From an uncultured Aquimarina sp. (GTDB lineage: Bacteria; Bacteroidota; Bacteroidia; Flavobacteriales; Flavobacteriaceae): DNA of 64,000 nucleotides. Below the pieces are notes generated by a model. It saw only the letters and a program-made list of their open reading frames with translations. It was not told where the DNA came from and searched no databases. The DNA lies in the NCBI GenBank assembly GCA_947500545.1, contig CANMSO010000003.1, positions 558,001-622,000 on the forward strand. Direction: 5' to 3'. Position numbers and translations under genes: made by a program. Shown piece by piece: positions 18,077 through 25,694 of this stretch (its first letter is position 1; each line of letters opens with the position of its first letter).

Positions 18077-18838
18077 CTAATCAAACATAGCCACAACTCT
18101 GGCCGGTGCAGCAGATGCTCCAACAATTTTTAATGGGAATACAGCCACTTTAAAACCAGTATAGGGTAGTGCATCAAGATTTACCAATTGCTCCATATGG
18201 CAATATTCTTTGTTTTGTCCTACCAAGTGGGCCTCCCAAAACAGCTGGGCATTGCCGGTTTCTTTTGCTTTTTTCATCATATAAGGTAGTGGCAAATCCC
18301 AACCCCAGGAATCAATACCCATGACTTTTATGCCTTGGTCAATTAGCCACTCGGTAGCTGCGGCACTCATACCGGTTCCTACTTTATGAAAGTCTTTGGT
18401 ACCATTAAATTTATCTCTACCTGTTTTAATAAGTACAATCATTCCGGGTGTAATGGTCAAGTCGTTTTTGGTTAAAAAATCCTTGATGTCATCAACGGTA
18501 ATGGGATCAAAATCGGCTTTATGTTTCATGTCTATCATCAAACCTTCACCATAGCACCAATCTAGAGGGACTTCGTCTATAGTTTTGGATTTTTCACCAT
18601 TGGTGGTGGGAGAATAATGCCATGGGGCATCGATATGGGTGGTGGCATGTACGCCCATTTTTTGGATGGTATCATCTGCCCAGCCCTCAAAACCTTTGGG
18701 AAACAATTTAAACGGTAACCCAAGAATACGAATCAGCCATTTGGCCTTTCTGTGGGGTTTGTGCTTTATTTTTACCCGCATAAACCAAGGGTCTGATTTG
18801 TTATATTGTATAGGTTTAGAGAGGTCTACGATTTTCAT
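18077..18838 (-). CDS. Cyclase-family metal hydrolase (kynurenine formamidase-like)
   Basis: 253 residues. The cyclase/KynB metal-binding motif HxGTHxDxPxH appears as HATTHIDAPWH (residues 64-74), with Ala and Thr in place of Gly-Thr but all the metal-ligand His and Asp kept. ADDTIQKMGV just before it and GIDSWGWDLPLPYM later also fit the family. The family hydrolyses amides such as N-formylkynurenine or cyclic ureides. With xanthine dehydrogenase next door, an amide in purine or ureide breakdown is a reasonable guess. No tryptophan-pathway neighbour is present. Confidence 0.82.
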   Translation of the reverse strand: MKIVDLSKPIQYNKSDPWFMRVKIKHKPHRKAKWLIRILGLPFKLFPKGFEGWADDTIQKMGVHATTHIDAPWHYSPTTNGEKSKTIDEVPLDWCYGEGLMIDMKHKADFDPITVDDIKDFLTKNDLTITPGMIVLIKTGRDKFNGTKDFHKVGTGMSAAATEWLIDQGIKVMGIDSWGWDLPLPYMMKKAKETGNAQLFWEAHLVGQNKEYCHMEQLVNLDALPYTGFKVAVFPLKIVGASAAPARVVAMFD

Positions 18839-18856
18839 GTTGGTGTTGGTTATTGT

Positions 18857-18920
18857 TAACGGTTGTGTATAATACCAAGGTATAAATATTTGGGGAATAT
18901 TGTTTGGATTTTGATAGTTA
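18857..18920. repeat. Dispersed repeat family C, copy 1
   Basis: About 60 bp just upstream of the cyclase start. It shares with copy 2 (20569-20628) the run CCAAGGTA, then ATATTTG, then AATATTGTTTGG and GATAG, at the same spacing. The edge nearest the gene reads TTAACGGTTGTGTATAAT, a border motif seen again at 27809. Confidence 0.7.
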
Positions 18921-18931
18921 GTAAGTACGTT

Positions 18932-19522
18932 TTACTTTTTTATAAGCCCCAGTAGTTCACTTTGCCTTTTCTTCAATTTGCTAAATGAGATATCTACATA
19001 TTTTTTTACTTCTACACTTGGAAAGTTGATAATCGAAGTATGTTCAGAAAAATCTTGCAGGCTCCATTTATGCAGGACAGTTTTATATGCCGCAACGTGC
19101 GCACAAAGCAATTTTAAGCTTTCAGGCATTTCGTCTTCGATTAATAAATCTAATCTAGAGTTTATTACCTCAAACATTTTATTATTATTGGGCATAAAAA
19201 CGATACTCATCCATAGTCTCCAGGCCTCTAATTCTTCATCATTTGGCATTTCTTTATTAGAAAAAAAATGAGGTGTATGGGAGCGGTACTTTTTTCTGAA
19301 CCCTACCCAAGCAATTTCAGAGGATTCATTTAAAGCTTTTAAAGGGCCATAAAACTTTTCTAGTTGCTCGTTAACTCTATTTAATTCAGAATTTAATTTG
19401 CTTTTTTCTGAATCTATGACTGCTTTCTTTTTAGTAATTCTAAGATCAATGGCATACTTTATAAAGTACCCAGATATTGCCAAAAATATCGCAACAAGTG
19501 TGCTTATTTGAAATTCATTCAT
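18932..19522 (-). CDS. Single-span membrane protein of unknown function
   Basis: 196 residues. One N-terminal membrane helix (about residues 6-22) precedes a charged, probably coiled segment (about 30-60) and a helical cytoplasmic or periplasmic domain with FYGPLKALNESSEIAWVGFRKKY and a later LLCAHVAAYKTVLHKW. I do not recognise a named family. The gene stands alone, with a family-A repeat 14 bp before its start, like several unknown genes in this zone. Confidence 0.6.
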   Translation of the reverse strand: MNEFQISTLVAIFLAISGYFIKYAIDLRITKKKAVIDSEKSKLNSELNRVNEQLEKFYGPLKALNESSEIAWVGFRKKYRSHTPHFFSNKEMPNDEELEAWRLWMSIVFMPNNNKMFEVINSRLDLLIEDEMPESLKLLCAHVAAYKTVLHKWSLQDFSEHTSIINFPSVEVKKYVDISFSKLKKRQSELLGLIKK

Positions 19523-19535
19523 ATTTTTTTAATAT

Positions 19536-19685
19536 AAACAACGATAAGAGATTACGTGGGGAAGAGATTATATGAAAATACTATTTTATTTCAATATAAC
19601 CATAAGATTTTTTGAGTTTGTCAAGCGTAATATAAAGATAAACAAGATGTTATAGCTTGTAAGGGAGCTTGATACGGATTACAAA
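19536..19685. repeat. Dispersed repeat family A, copy 1 (about 150 bp)
   Basis: It begins ACGATAAG and continues through GAAAATACTATTTTATTTCA to AACCATAA. Beyond this 75-bp core, similarity to copy 2 continues for about another 70 bp (TAAACA..., then TTATAG.TTG, then CTTGA). It lies directly upstream of the 18932..19522 gene. Confidence 0.75.
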
Positions 19686-19810
19686 TCCGAGCTATAGGGT
19701 TTTGGCATTATTGTTTTATCCTCATATTTATGAATTTGGGGAAACTTACATTTTATTCCTGCTTAAGAGCTACTACTTTTATTCCTGACTAATTTTAATA
19801 CGAATATATT

Positions 19811-19966
19811 ATGAAAAATGTTAAGACTTTAAACAAGCAAGAACTGCACGCGATTAAAGGAGGATATTCATGGGAAGGACCATACTATGACCAGGGAGGA
19901 AGGTTTTTCATCGTTGATGACGGTCAGACGTGCACCAAAACGTATGTCAATTATGAGTATGCGTAG
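19811..19966 (+). CDS. GG-leader (bacteriocin-like) peptide precursor, 51 aa
   Basis: The 51-residue product starts MKNVKTLNKQELHAIKGGYS. This is the leader type seen in double-glycine secreted peptides of Bacteroidota, with cleavage expected after GlyGly18. The predicted mature peptide of 33 residues is rich in Tyr and Gly, has one Cys, and ends YEYA. A plus-strand terminator starts 5 bp after the stop. Peptides of this class are exported by peptidase-containing ABC transporters, but none is in the window, nor is any modification enzyme. It is the only plus-strand gene between 3.5 and 44 kb. Function unknown. Confidence 0.75.
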   Translation: MKNVKTLNKQELHAIKGGYSWEGPYYDQGGRFFIVDDGQTCTKTYVNYEYA

Positions 19967-19970
19967 TTTG

Positions 19971-19998
19971 AGTAAAGCGGGCATAACCCGCTTTTACT
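19971..19998 (+). terminator. Terminator of the GG-leader peptide gene
   Basis: Stem AGTAAAGCGGG (19971-19981) pairs with CCCGCTTTTACT (19987-19998, one bulge) around a 5-nt loop. A T-rich stretch follows. It begins 5 bp after the peptide stop codon, which supports the peptide as a real transcription unit. Confidence 0.75.
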
Positions 19999-20033
19999 TT
20001 GTCTTTTTATTTCATTTTTTGAAATGCGCGTTA

Positions 20034-20555
20034 TCACGTTGCAGACTCTCGTTTTTGTGATTCTAGTCTTTTTTCCATTTTGTAGTCCTCTACAGAATGT
20101 CCATTTGGAAATGAGTTTACAATAGATTCGGTGATTTTAAATCCATTTTTTTGATAAATGTTGACGGTATTTTGATTTTGTTGATTAACTATTAGTTCAA
20201 TTTTTTCAAATCCTTTTTCTATAGCAAATCTATTAACAAACTCTAATGCCGTTTTTCCGATTTTCTTTCCACGAAATGATTTAAGTATGTATAGTTTGCT
20301 TAAAATCAGTGCTTTATTCTGTGTTTGAATTCCCAAATACCCAACAGTTTTTGTGTTCAAATTCAAGAGGTAGTAACTAAAATTTTCATTTTGAATTTGG
20401 TTTTCGATTGCATGTATCGATTGAAATTCTGTCAAAAAATAATCGGTATGTTCAGGTGGTATTATAGGATCATACACCTCGTGTAGAACTTCAGACGCTA
20501 ATTTTTCAATGATTTTAAACTCAAATTTATGATTAGCTTCTTTTATTTCAATCAT
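20034..20555 (-). CDS. GNAT N-acetyltransferase
   Basis: 173 residues with the GNAT core: a beta-bulge region LNTKTVGYLGIQ, the acetyl-CoA loop LKSFRGKKIGKTALEFV (R-x-x-G-x-G/K type) and NTVNIYQKNGFKI with the usual Asn/Tyr before the last strand. The acceptor is unknown. The stop codon lies inside a small inverted motif (AACGTGATAACGCG read with the gene), and the start is preceded by a family-C repeat. It therefore looks like a self-contained module. Confidence 0.85.
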   Translation of the reverse strand: MIEIKEANHKFEFKIIEKLASEVLHEVYDPIIPPEHTDYFLTEFQSIHAIENQIQNENFSYYLLNLNTKTVGYLGIQTQNKALILSKLYILKSFRGKKIGKTALEFVNRFAIEKGFEKIELIVNQQNQNTVNIYQKNGFKITESIVNSFPNGHSVEDYKMEKRLESQKRESAT

Positions 20556-20568
20556 TTCTTATGCGTGA

Positions 20569-20628
20569 TAATGTATATAATGCCAAGGTAGGAATATTTG
20601 AGAAATATTGTTTGGTTTTCGATAGCTG
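20569..20628. repeat. Dispersed repeat family C, copy 2
   Basis: Second copy of the element at 18857, again just upstream of a minus-strand start codon (GNAT, 20555). Shared blocks include GCCAAGGTAGGAATATTTGA and AAATATTGTTTGG; copy 1 differs by a few bases in each. Confidence 0.7.
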
Positions 20629-20660
20629 GGATTTGCAATCTGTTGCTATTTTTAGATCTA

Positions 20661-20705
20661 ACAAAACAATGACGCCACTAGTCTCAGACTTGCTGTAGCG
20701 GGGGT
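20661..20705. repeat. REP-like repeat family B, copy 1 (degenerate stem)
   Basis: Shares CAATGACGCCACTAGTC and TAGCGGGGG with the two other copies. The right half of its stem (GACTTGCTG) is mutated compared with GACTAGCGG. It lies 64 bp past the stop of the 20770..22356 gene. Confidence 0.7.
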
Positions 20706-20769
20706 CAAATTCCAAGTTCGCATTTACCTTCTTATAAATCGCGATATAGCCTCCTTACCAAATTCAACT

Positions 20770-22356
20770 TTATTTAATCAAGCTATTTAATTCTTCGGTG
20801 GCATAAGTTTTTAAGCGGGATTTTTCATAAGTACTCAAGTCCTCATCAGATTCAAATAATGATAAAGCTTGACGATAGAAACGCTTGGCTTGCTCATTCG
20901 ATTTCCTCTTCATTGAATAATACGCAACGTAATAATTGATCCTAGCAGATTCTGGATAACTGTCATAAGCAAGTTTATATAGTCTTAATCTATACGCATA
21001 ATCTTCATCTTTTTTCCAAGCTAACCAGCTTCGGTAATCTGTATAGAAATCCATAGAAAAAGGTTGTGAATTTCCTTCTGACTTCAGCTGCCTGTAAATA
21101 TTTTCAACCGCATCAAAGCCATCCTTTACAAACGTATCTTTAAGTACGGCCATATTTGGTGGAACCTTTAGACCAGGCAAGACAAAAGTGGTATCAATAT
21201 GATCTCTGGAAGCAATAAAAGAATCGTCAAATAATTTCCCTGGTTTTCCTTTTACCTTTTGATTTAAAAATCTTAATATCATCTCATTAGCTGTTTCGAA
21301 CCCTTTTTTGGTGTTTCCAGAATGCGCTCCGATAATGTTTGGTATGAATTGATCAAACATTCCATAATTCAGCATAGCAAACTCAGACATCTTAGAGAAG
21401 TGTGCGTAATATCGATCGGCATATTTTAAATGAGCGGTGTATTTCGGGTCTATAGATGGATGAGGTGAATAAATGAATAAAATCGGCGCTTGAATGTTCT
21501 CGGGCTGATAAAAAGGCGATCCGTTTAAAAGTCTTTGCTCAAAAGCGCTTATGAACCCACCTTCCAGGCTGATCAATGCCTTAAATTTCTCATTCCTCGA
21601 TACTGCAGCCGCTCCTACCGAGGAAGAAATTGCATTAGCGAGTATAGCTACCTGATGCATATCCACATTTGATTTTTCACTGATCTTTCCAAGTACAAAC
21701 TCCAGGTCATCTACCGCTACCTCTAAGCCGATGGTAGATGTTTCCATTACAGATGAAAACCTCCCTTTAGGGGAGAAAGCAACAGCTACATAACCATGAC
21801 TTGCTAAAAACTCGCAGGTAATGCTCTGATATGCTGGACTACCTCCATTTGGATAAATCACAACAGGATACTTTCCTTCTGTAGCTTTGGCGTTTAGGCG
21901 AGCATAAACATCCAGATCAAGGAGCTGATTCAATTGTTCTGTATTTAATTCTACCTTGTTTTCTTCTTCTAGAATGTTTCTTAAATCTCGTGTTTGAGCA
22001 ATAAATGTTTGCCTTGCGAAGGCTTTTTGCTCTTCGGATTCACTAAAATTAGTTTGCCTACCCATAAGGTCAACATAATTCGCATATTTCATGGCATCAC
22101 CAGAACCTGCCTGGGCGGGATACCATACATTGATTTGGTACTGTCTTCCATTTTCAGCTATATGATCATAGGATAAATTTCCGTTCCAGTCTGAAAAAGG
22201 AACGGCGTTTTTTGAGAGATCATGAGTGAACAATGTCTGAAACCCAACTGGGTATTCTCCTATTGGAAGATCTCCCATGATGGGAAAGTCCTCAACCGTA
22301 TCTTGCTTTTGACATCCCAGGATGACAAGGAGGATAAGAAGTACTTTATAGTTCAT
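20770..22356 (-). CDS. Alpha/beta-hydrolase lipoprotein with C-terminal TPR-like region
   Basis: 528 residues from the ATG at 22356. I preferred this to the in-frame ATG at 22416 because it gives a clean lipoprotein signal ending ILGC. The oxyanion-type strand YPVVIYPNGGSPAYQS and FLASHGYVAVAFSPKG resemble platelet-activating-factor acetylhydrolase/dienelactone hydrolase folds. The nucleophile elbow is unusual: the expected GxSxG is replaced by NAISSSVGA, so activity may be altered or lost. The last 80 residues (YPESARINYYVAYYSMKRKS and following) look like tetratricopeptide helices. It is followed by a REP-like repeat. Function unknown. Confidence 0.7.
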   Translation of the reverse strand: MNYKVLLILLVILGCQKQDTVEDFPIMGDLPIGEYPVGFQTLFTHDLSKNAVPFSDWNGNLSYDHIAENGRQYQINVWYPAQAGSGDAMKYANYVDLMGRQTNFSESEEQKAFARQTFIAQTRDLRNILEEENKVELNTEQLNQLLDLDVYARLNAKATEGKYPVVIYPNGGSPAYQSITCEFLASHGYVAVAFSPKGRFSSVMETSTIGLEVAVDDLEFVLGKISEKSNVDMHQVAILANAISSSVGAAAVSRNEKFKALISLEGGFISAFEQRLLNGSPFYQPENIQAPILFIYSPHPSIDPKYTAHLKYADRYYAHFSKMSEFAMLNYGMFDQFIPNIIGAHSGNTKKGFETANEMILRFLNQKVKGKPGKLFDDSFIASRDHIDTTFVLPGLKVPPNMAVLKDTFVKDGFDAVENIYRQLKSEGNSQPFSMDFYTDYRSWLAWKKDEDYAYRLRLYKLAYDSYPESARINYYVAYYSMKRKSNEQAKRFYRQALSLFESDEDLSTYEKSRLKTYATEELNSLIK

Positions 22357-22422
22357 TTTTGCTATACACTTTAAGATTAGATGAGTATTCATTGAAGTTT
22401 TACACGTTGTTTGCAACGGTTG

Positions 22423-22956
22423 TTATCTTTTTCGCACTCCTTTTTCTAGATATTTCCAACTACTTGGATTATTTGGGTCTCCATATTTATTTTCACCTTT
22501 CCATTCATAGCTCTGAAAATCTTCTGAAAACATTATCTTTCCAAACCTTTCAGTATATCTTTTTTCACAATCCGGATCATTTCTTATGGTTAGCGTTCTA
22601 TTTTCTTCGTCCCATGTAAGTATATCAAATTGTGTTTTATGCCAATTGCTGAACATTGATACCATTTCGAATTGTTTGGCCTTTTTATTGTAATTGATAT
22701 ACCAGAAATATGCTCTCTCCCGGCCATTTGAATCTATGGAGTTCGCCTTCAATTCGATATAATTGTCTTTTAACGTATAGTTTATTTCTCGGGTAGCGGT
22801 TTCCCACCATCCTGTTTCTGCATTGTCTTCACGTGTTTCCCATGTTCCTATTAAGAAATCAAGTTCTTTGATCCCCTTTTCTTGTGATGTCATGCATTTT
22901 GGAAGAAATAGAATGATTAAAAATAGTAGTATCCTTTCTAATTTTAATTTTTTCAT
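22423..22956 (-). CDS. Exported DUF1579-like (calycin-type) protein
   Basis: 177 residues with an N-terminal signal (cleavage near LPKCMTSQ; possibly a lipoprotein) and the opening ELDFLIGTWETRED. This opening is typical of DUF1579/THAP4-like calycin proteins, beta-barrels that may bind small hydrophobic ligands. Later Trp-rich strands (SNWHKTQFDILTWDEENRTL) fit such a barrel. The ligand is unknown. It ends 66 bp before the hydrolase gene and may share its transcript. Confidence 0.65.
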   Translation of the reverse strand: MKKLKLERILLFLIILFLPKCMTSQEKGIKELDFLIGTWETREDNAETGWWETATREINYTLKDNYIELKANSIDSNGRERAYFWYINYNKKAKQFEMVSMFSNWHKTQFDILTWDEENRTLTIRNDPDCEKRYTERFGKIMFSEDFQSYEWKGENKYGDPNNPSSWKYLEKGVRKR

Positions 22957-23063
22957 ATATGGATATTTAATTCATCGGCTACTCGTAAGTTTAGCTAATT
23001 TAGAAAAGCAGTACATTTAAAAGGTCTCAATTTCTGCATTGAAGTCTCAATATCCGCAGATAA

Positions 23064-24161
23064 CTAACTATTTTCTGATTTATAGTCTTTTGGCGTTTGC
23101 CCGGTATAGGATTTGAATACCCGATTGAAGCTTGCTTTAGAATTAAATCCTGCGTCATAAGCCAGGCTAAGTATTTTCAAATGCTTATTGCCAGGGTCTT
23201 TCAACCGTTCTTTTATTTCATCGATGCGGTATTCATTGATAAATTGAAAAAAATTTTTCCCCAATTGCTGATTGATGACATCCGAGATGACTCGTTCTGA
23301 AATATCAACGGACCTGCTAAGATCAGATAGCGATAATTTAGGATTTCTATATAGCCTATTGGATTCTATTGCGGCATTTAGTTTTTGAATCACTTCAGAG
23401 CTTCCAATAGGGTCTTGTTCGGGTGGTTGTTCCACGTGGATTATTCTATGCGTTTGTGCCTGTTTGAAACCACTTATACTTAACCAATACAATATGCCAG
23501 CATATACGAGTAGCGCAAAGGCTCTTGGATCATTCCATTCCCGCAGCGAATATTTTCCTCCCATAACTGTGCCCATGGTTAGAAAACCCACCATCAGAAC
23601 GCACGATCCTGCAATTGCAAAAATGAATAGATTAACCCATCGCAGATCGATCATTTCTGTATACGATACATTATTCAAAAGCGAGCGCTGGTACGATTTA
23701 ACCATTCTAAAAGAAAAGGTGAGGTAGATGATAACCGATACAATAGCTGCAGATTCCAGAATTTCAGATACATGATGAAGCCAGGGCCACGGGTCAGCAT
23801 CTACAACAATTGCATGATATATACTATGGAGATAATTAAGAATAATGGGTGAAAAATGCCAAAGATCCTTTTTTCGAAATGAAAACGAGGCTTTTGTAAG
23901 GGTCTTAATATAAAAATAAAACGCTGGTCCGATCCAATACGATAATGAAAATGGGAGCCAAGCGAGCCATTGATAGGTATTCCATATGGATACATCCAAA
24001 ATGAAGGGTGTAAACGTTAGACACATAGAAAAAATGGTCAGGGAGAGAAAGCGGTTTGCCTGTCGATTTTCATGCTTCTCAAAGAGCAGAAAAGCAAACA
24101 CAAATCCATTGATTACGGAGCATACGGTTATCAGCTGTATAGGTGAAATCTCAAAATGCAT
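23064..24161 (-). CDS. AraC-family regulator with multi-span membrane N-terminus
   Basis: 365 residues. The first 225 form about seven membrane helices; the C-terminal 100 hold two helix-turn-helix units of the AraC type (LSLSDLSRSVDISERVISDV, then SLAYDAGFNSKASFNRVFKSY and TGQTPKDY). This layout is common in Flavobacteria for membrane-bound AraC proteins that sense an extracellular or membrane signal. The target is unknown; the adjacent minus-strand genes are candidates. A similar protein is encoded at 62286. A large imperfect palindrome starts directly upstream. Confidence 0.88.
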   Translation of the reverse strand: MHFEISPIQLITVCSVINGFVFAFLLFEKHENRQANRFLSLTIFSMCLTFTPFILDVSIWNTYQWLAWLPFSLSYWIGPAFYFYIKTLTKASFSFRKKDLWHFSPIILNYLHSIYHAIVVDADPWPWLHHVSEILESAAIVSVIIYLTFSFRMVKSYQRSLLNNVSYTEMIDLRWVNLFIFAIAGSCVLMVGFLTMGTVMGGKYSLREWNDPRAFALLVYAGILYWLSISGFKQAQTHRIIHVEQPPEQDPIGSSEVIQKLNAAIESNRLYRNPKLSLSDLSRSVDISERVISDVINQQLGKNFFQFINEYRIDEIKERLKDPGNKHLKILSLAYDAGFNSKASFNRVFKSYTGQTPKDYKSENS

Positions 24162-24163
24162 TT

Positions 24164-24272
24164 ACAACGTGTTCGTGTATGATTTCATTGCGCGGTATAA
24201 GTACTAAAGTTAGCAAATAAATCACAGATAGAAAGTCCGCTCTAACCAGCAATGAATTATACACGTTGTTGT
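24164..24272. repeat. Imperfect palindrome E1 with ACAACGTG...CACGTTGT borders
   Basis: The left arm (24164-24194) and right arm (24246-24272) pair through GTGTATgAtTTCATTGC against the complement GCAATGAATTATACAC, with a 51-bp centre. It fills the space just upstream of the AraC start. Borders resemble those of E2 (27810-28001). Confidence 0.65.
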
Positions 24273-24338
24273 GCGTTCGTTATTTTTTTAATAGTTCAAA
24301 TATTTTACTACAAACCATCTAATCCAATTGATATTTCT

Positions 24339-24746
24339 TCAGAGTCTAATCCATAATGTATTTCCTATTCGCTCATTCCAAATAGTATTATTATCTACAA
24401 GTTTTAGAGAAGAAGCATTTATTATTTCAAATATTATATCGTTCTGGAATTCAAATGTTTTGGAATGGGAATGTATTATTAATCTATCACTACCAATAGT
24501 ATAATTCACAGAATACATTATATCAGTCAACATAATTTCTGCAGTATGATTATCAATAATACTTAATTCTTGATGGCAGTTTATAAAAAAAGCTGGATCA
24601 GGCTGGGCATCTATACATTCTTGTTCTGTTTCAAAAAGTAGATAGTCAAAGGTTTTTCCAACTAATTCTGATGGTTCTGAATTATCATCATTTGAACAAC
24701 TTAAAAAAGAAAGAGTTATGCATAAAAACAAAAAATATTTTTTCAT
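24339..24746 (-). CDS. Small lipoprotein of unknown function
   Basis: 135 residues with a lipoprotein signal (LSFLSCSND, Cys at about 17) followed by an acidic Ser/Asn spacer. The rest is a small beta-rich domain with FETEQECIDAQPDPAFFINC and IIDNHTAEIMLTDIMY. Two Cys residues in the mature part could form a disulfide. I do not recognise a family. It is a single-gene unit between palindrome E1 and a REP-like repeat. Confidence 0.6.
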   Translation of the reverse strand: MKKYFLFLCITLSFLSCSNDDNSEPSELVGKTFDYLLFETEQECIDAQPDPAFFINCHQELSIIDNHTAEIMLTDIMYSVNYTIGSDRLIIHSHSKTFEFQNDIIFEIINASSLKLVDNNTIWNERIGNTLWIRL

Positions 24747-24864
24747 TTGTGCTTTATTAATAGATGCTTTTCTTAAAAAAAAGTTGCGTTCAAAATGTAT
24801 GCTAACAGTATTGTATATGAAAAGTAGATCTTTTTAGGAGACGGTTTTTGGTTTGGAATGTTTT

Positions 24865-24909
24865 AACAAAGCAATGGCGCCACTAGTCAAAGACTAGCGG
24901 TAGCGGGGG
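24865..24909. repeat. REP-like repeat family B, copy 2
   Basis: Contains CCACTAGTC-AAA-GACTAGCGG (stem with one mismatch) followed by TAGCGGGGG, in the same orientation as copies 1 and 3. It ends 35 bp past the stop codon of the alpha/beta-hydrolase gene at 24945. Confidence 0.75.
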
Positions 24910-24944
24910 AACTATTGTACAATAGCTTCATAAATCCATACTAT

Positions 24945-25694
24945 CTAATTTTTCATATCATAAATGAATTTTTTTAATTCATTATAATATTCTTCCAAAT
25001 TTATATTTAGATAGTTGTTATGATCACTATTAGTATACTGCACAAGTTTCGTATTTTTGGTGCTTGATGATTCTATCAATTGTTTTGCATGCTGAATATC
25101 CACTAAAGTGTCATATTTGCTATGAAAAACTAATAAATCGCCATAAAAATTACTTATTTTGATTTTATTGTTTAGTTGTTGTTCAATTTCTTTTAAAATG
25201 TTTTCTGTTTGGCCTGATAAGCTCCTTAATCTTGATAATAACCACGATTTTACATCAAATATTCCATGATCTATAATAAGTTTTCGAACCTGAAACTTTG
25301 TTGCAATGTGAATAGCTGGAATTGCTCCAAACGATTTACCAAATACTATAGTTCTTTTATGAGATATATTTGTTACTTTATAAATTTCTTCTGCGTCAGA
25401 AAGAATATTTGTTAAACTGGCGTTTCCGGACGATTCTCCATATCCTCTATATTCTGAAATAAAAATATTACATTTTAATTTTTTAAAAATATTCCCATAA
25501 GTTGTTATATAATCAGAAGCATTTTCACCATTGCCATGAAATAAATAAACGTCAATATTATTCGCTTTAGAGAAATATGCAATGCAATTCAATGTCTGAC
25601 CATTTACTTTTAGTCTGTATGGATTTTTTGGAGCTTTTCCATTTTCTAGAAAACATAGATTACATATTTCTTTAGAGTCAAGACTAAGCATCAA
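24945..25694 (-). CDS. Alpha/beta hydrolase (BAAT/abhydrolase-like)
   Basis: 249 residues of a soluble serine hydrolase. The HGNG oxyanion motif (LFHGNGENASDY), nucleophile elbow GKSFG, acid in FHSKYDTLVDIQH and catalytic His in SDHNNY are all present, and EYRGYGESSG precedes the elbow as in ABHD12/13-type hydrolases. The start overlaps the end of the TIR/NDT-like gene by 11 bp, so the two are probably made together. Four Cys in the N-terminal 40 residues (including CNLCF) might bind a metal. Substrate unknown. Confidence 0.8.
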   Translation of the reverse strand: MMLSLDSKEICNLCFLENGKAPKNPYRLKVNGQTLNCIAYFSKANNIDVYLFHGNGENASDYITTYGNIFKKLKCNIFISEYRGYGESSGNASLTNILSDAEEIYKVTNISHKRTIVFGKSFGAIPAIHIATKFQVRKLIIDHGIFDVKSWLLSRLRSLSGQTENILKEIEQQLNNKIKISNFYGDLLVFHSKYDTLVDIQHAKQLIESSSTKNTKLVQYTNSDHNNYLNINLEEYYNELKKFIYDMKN

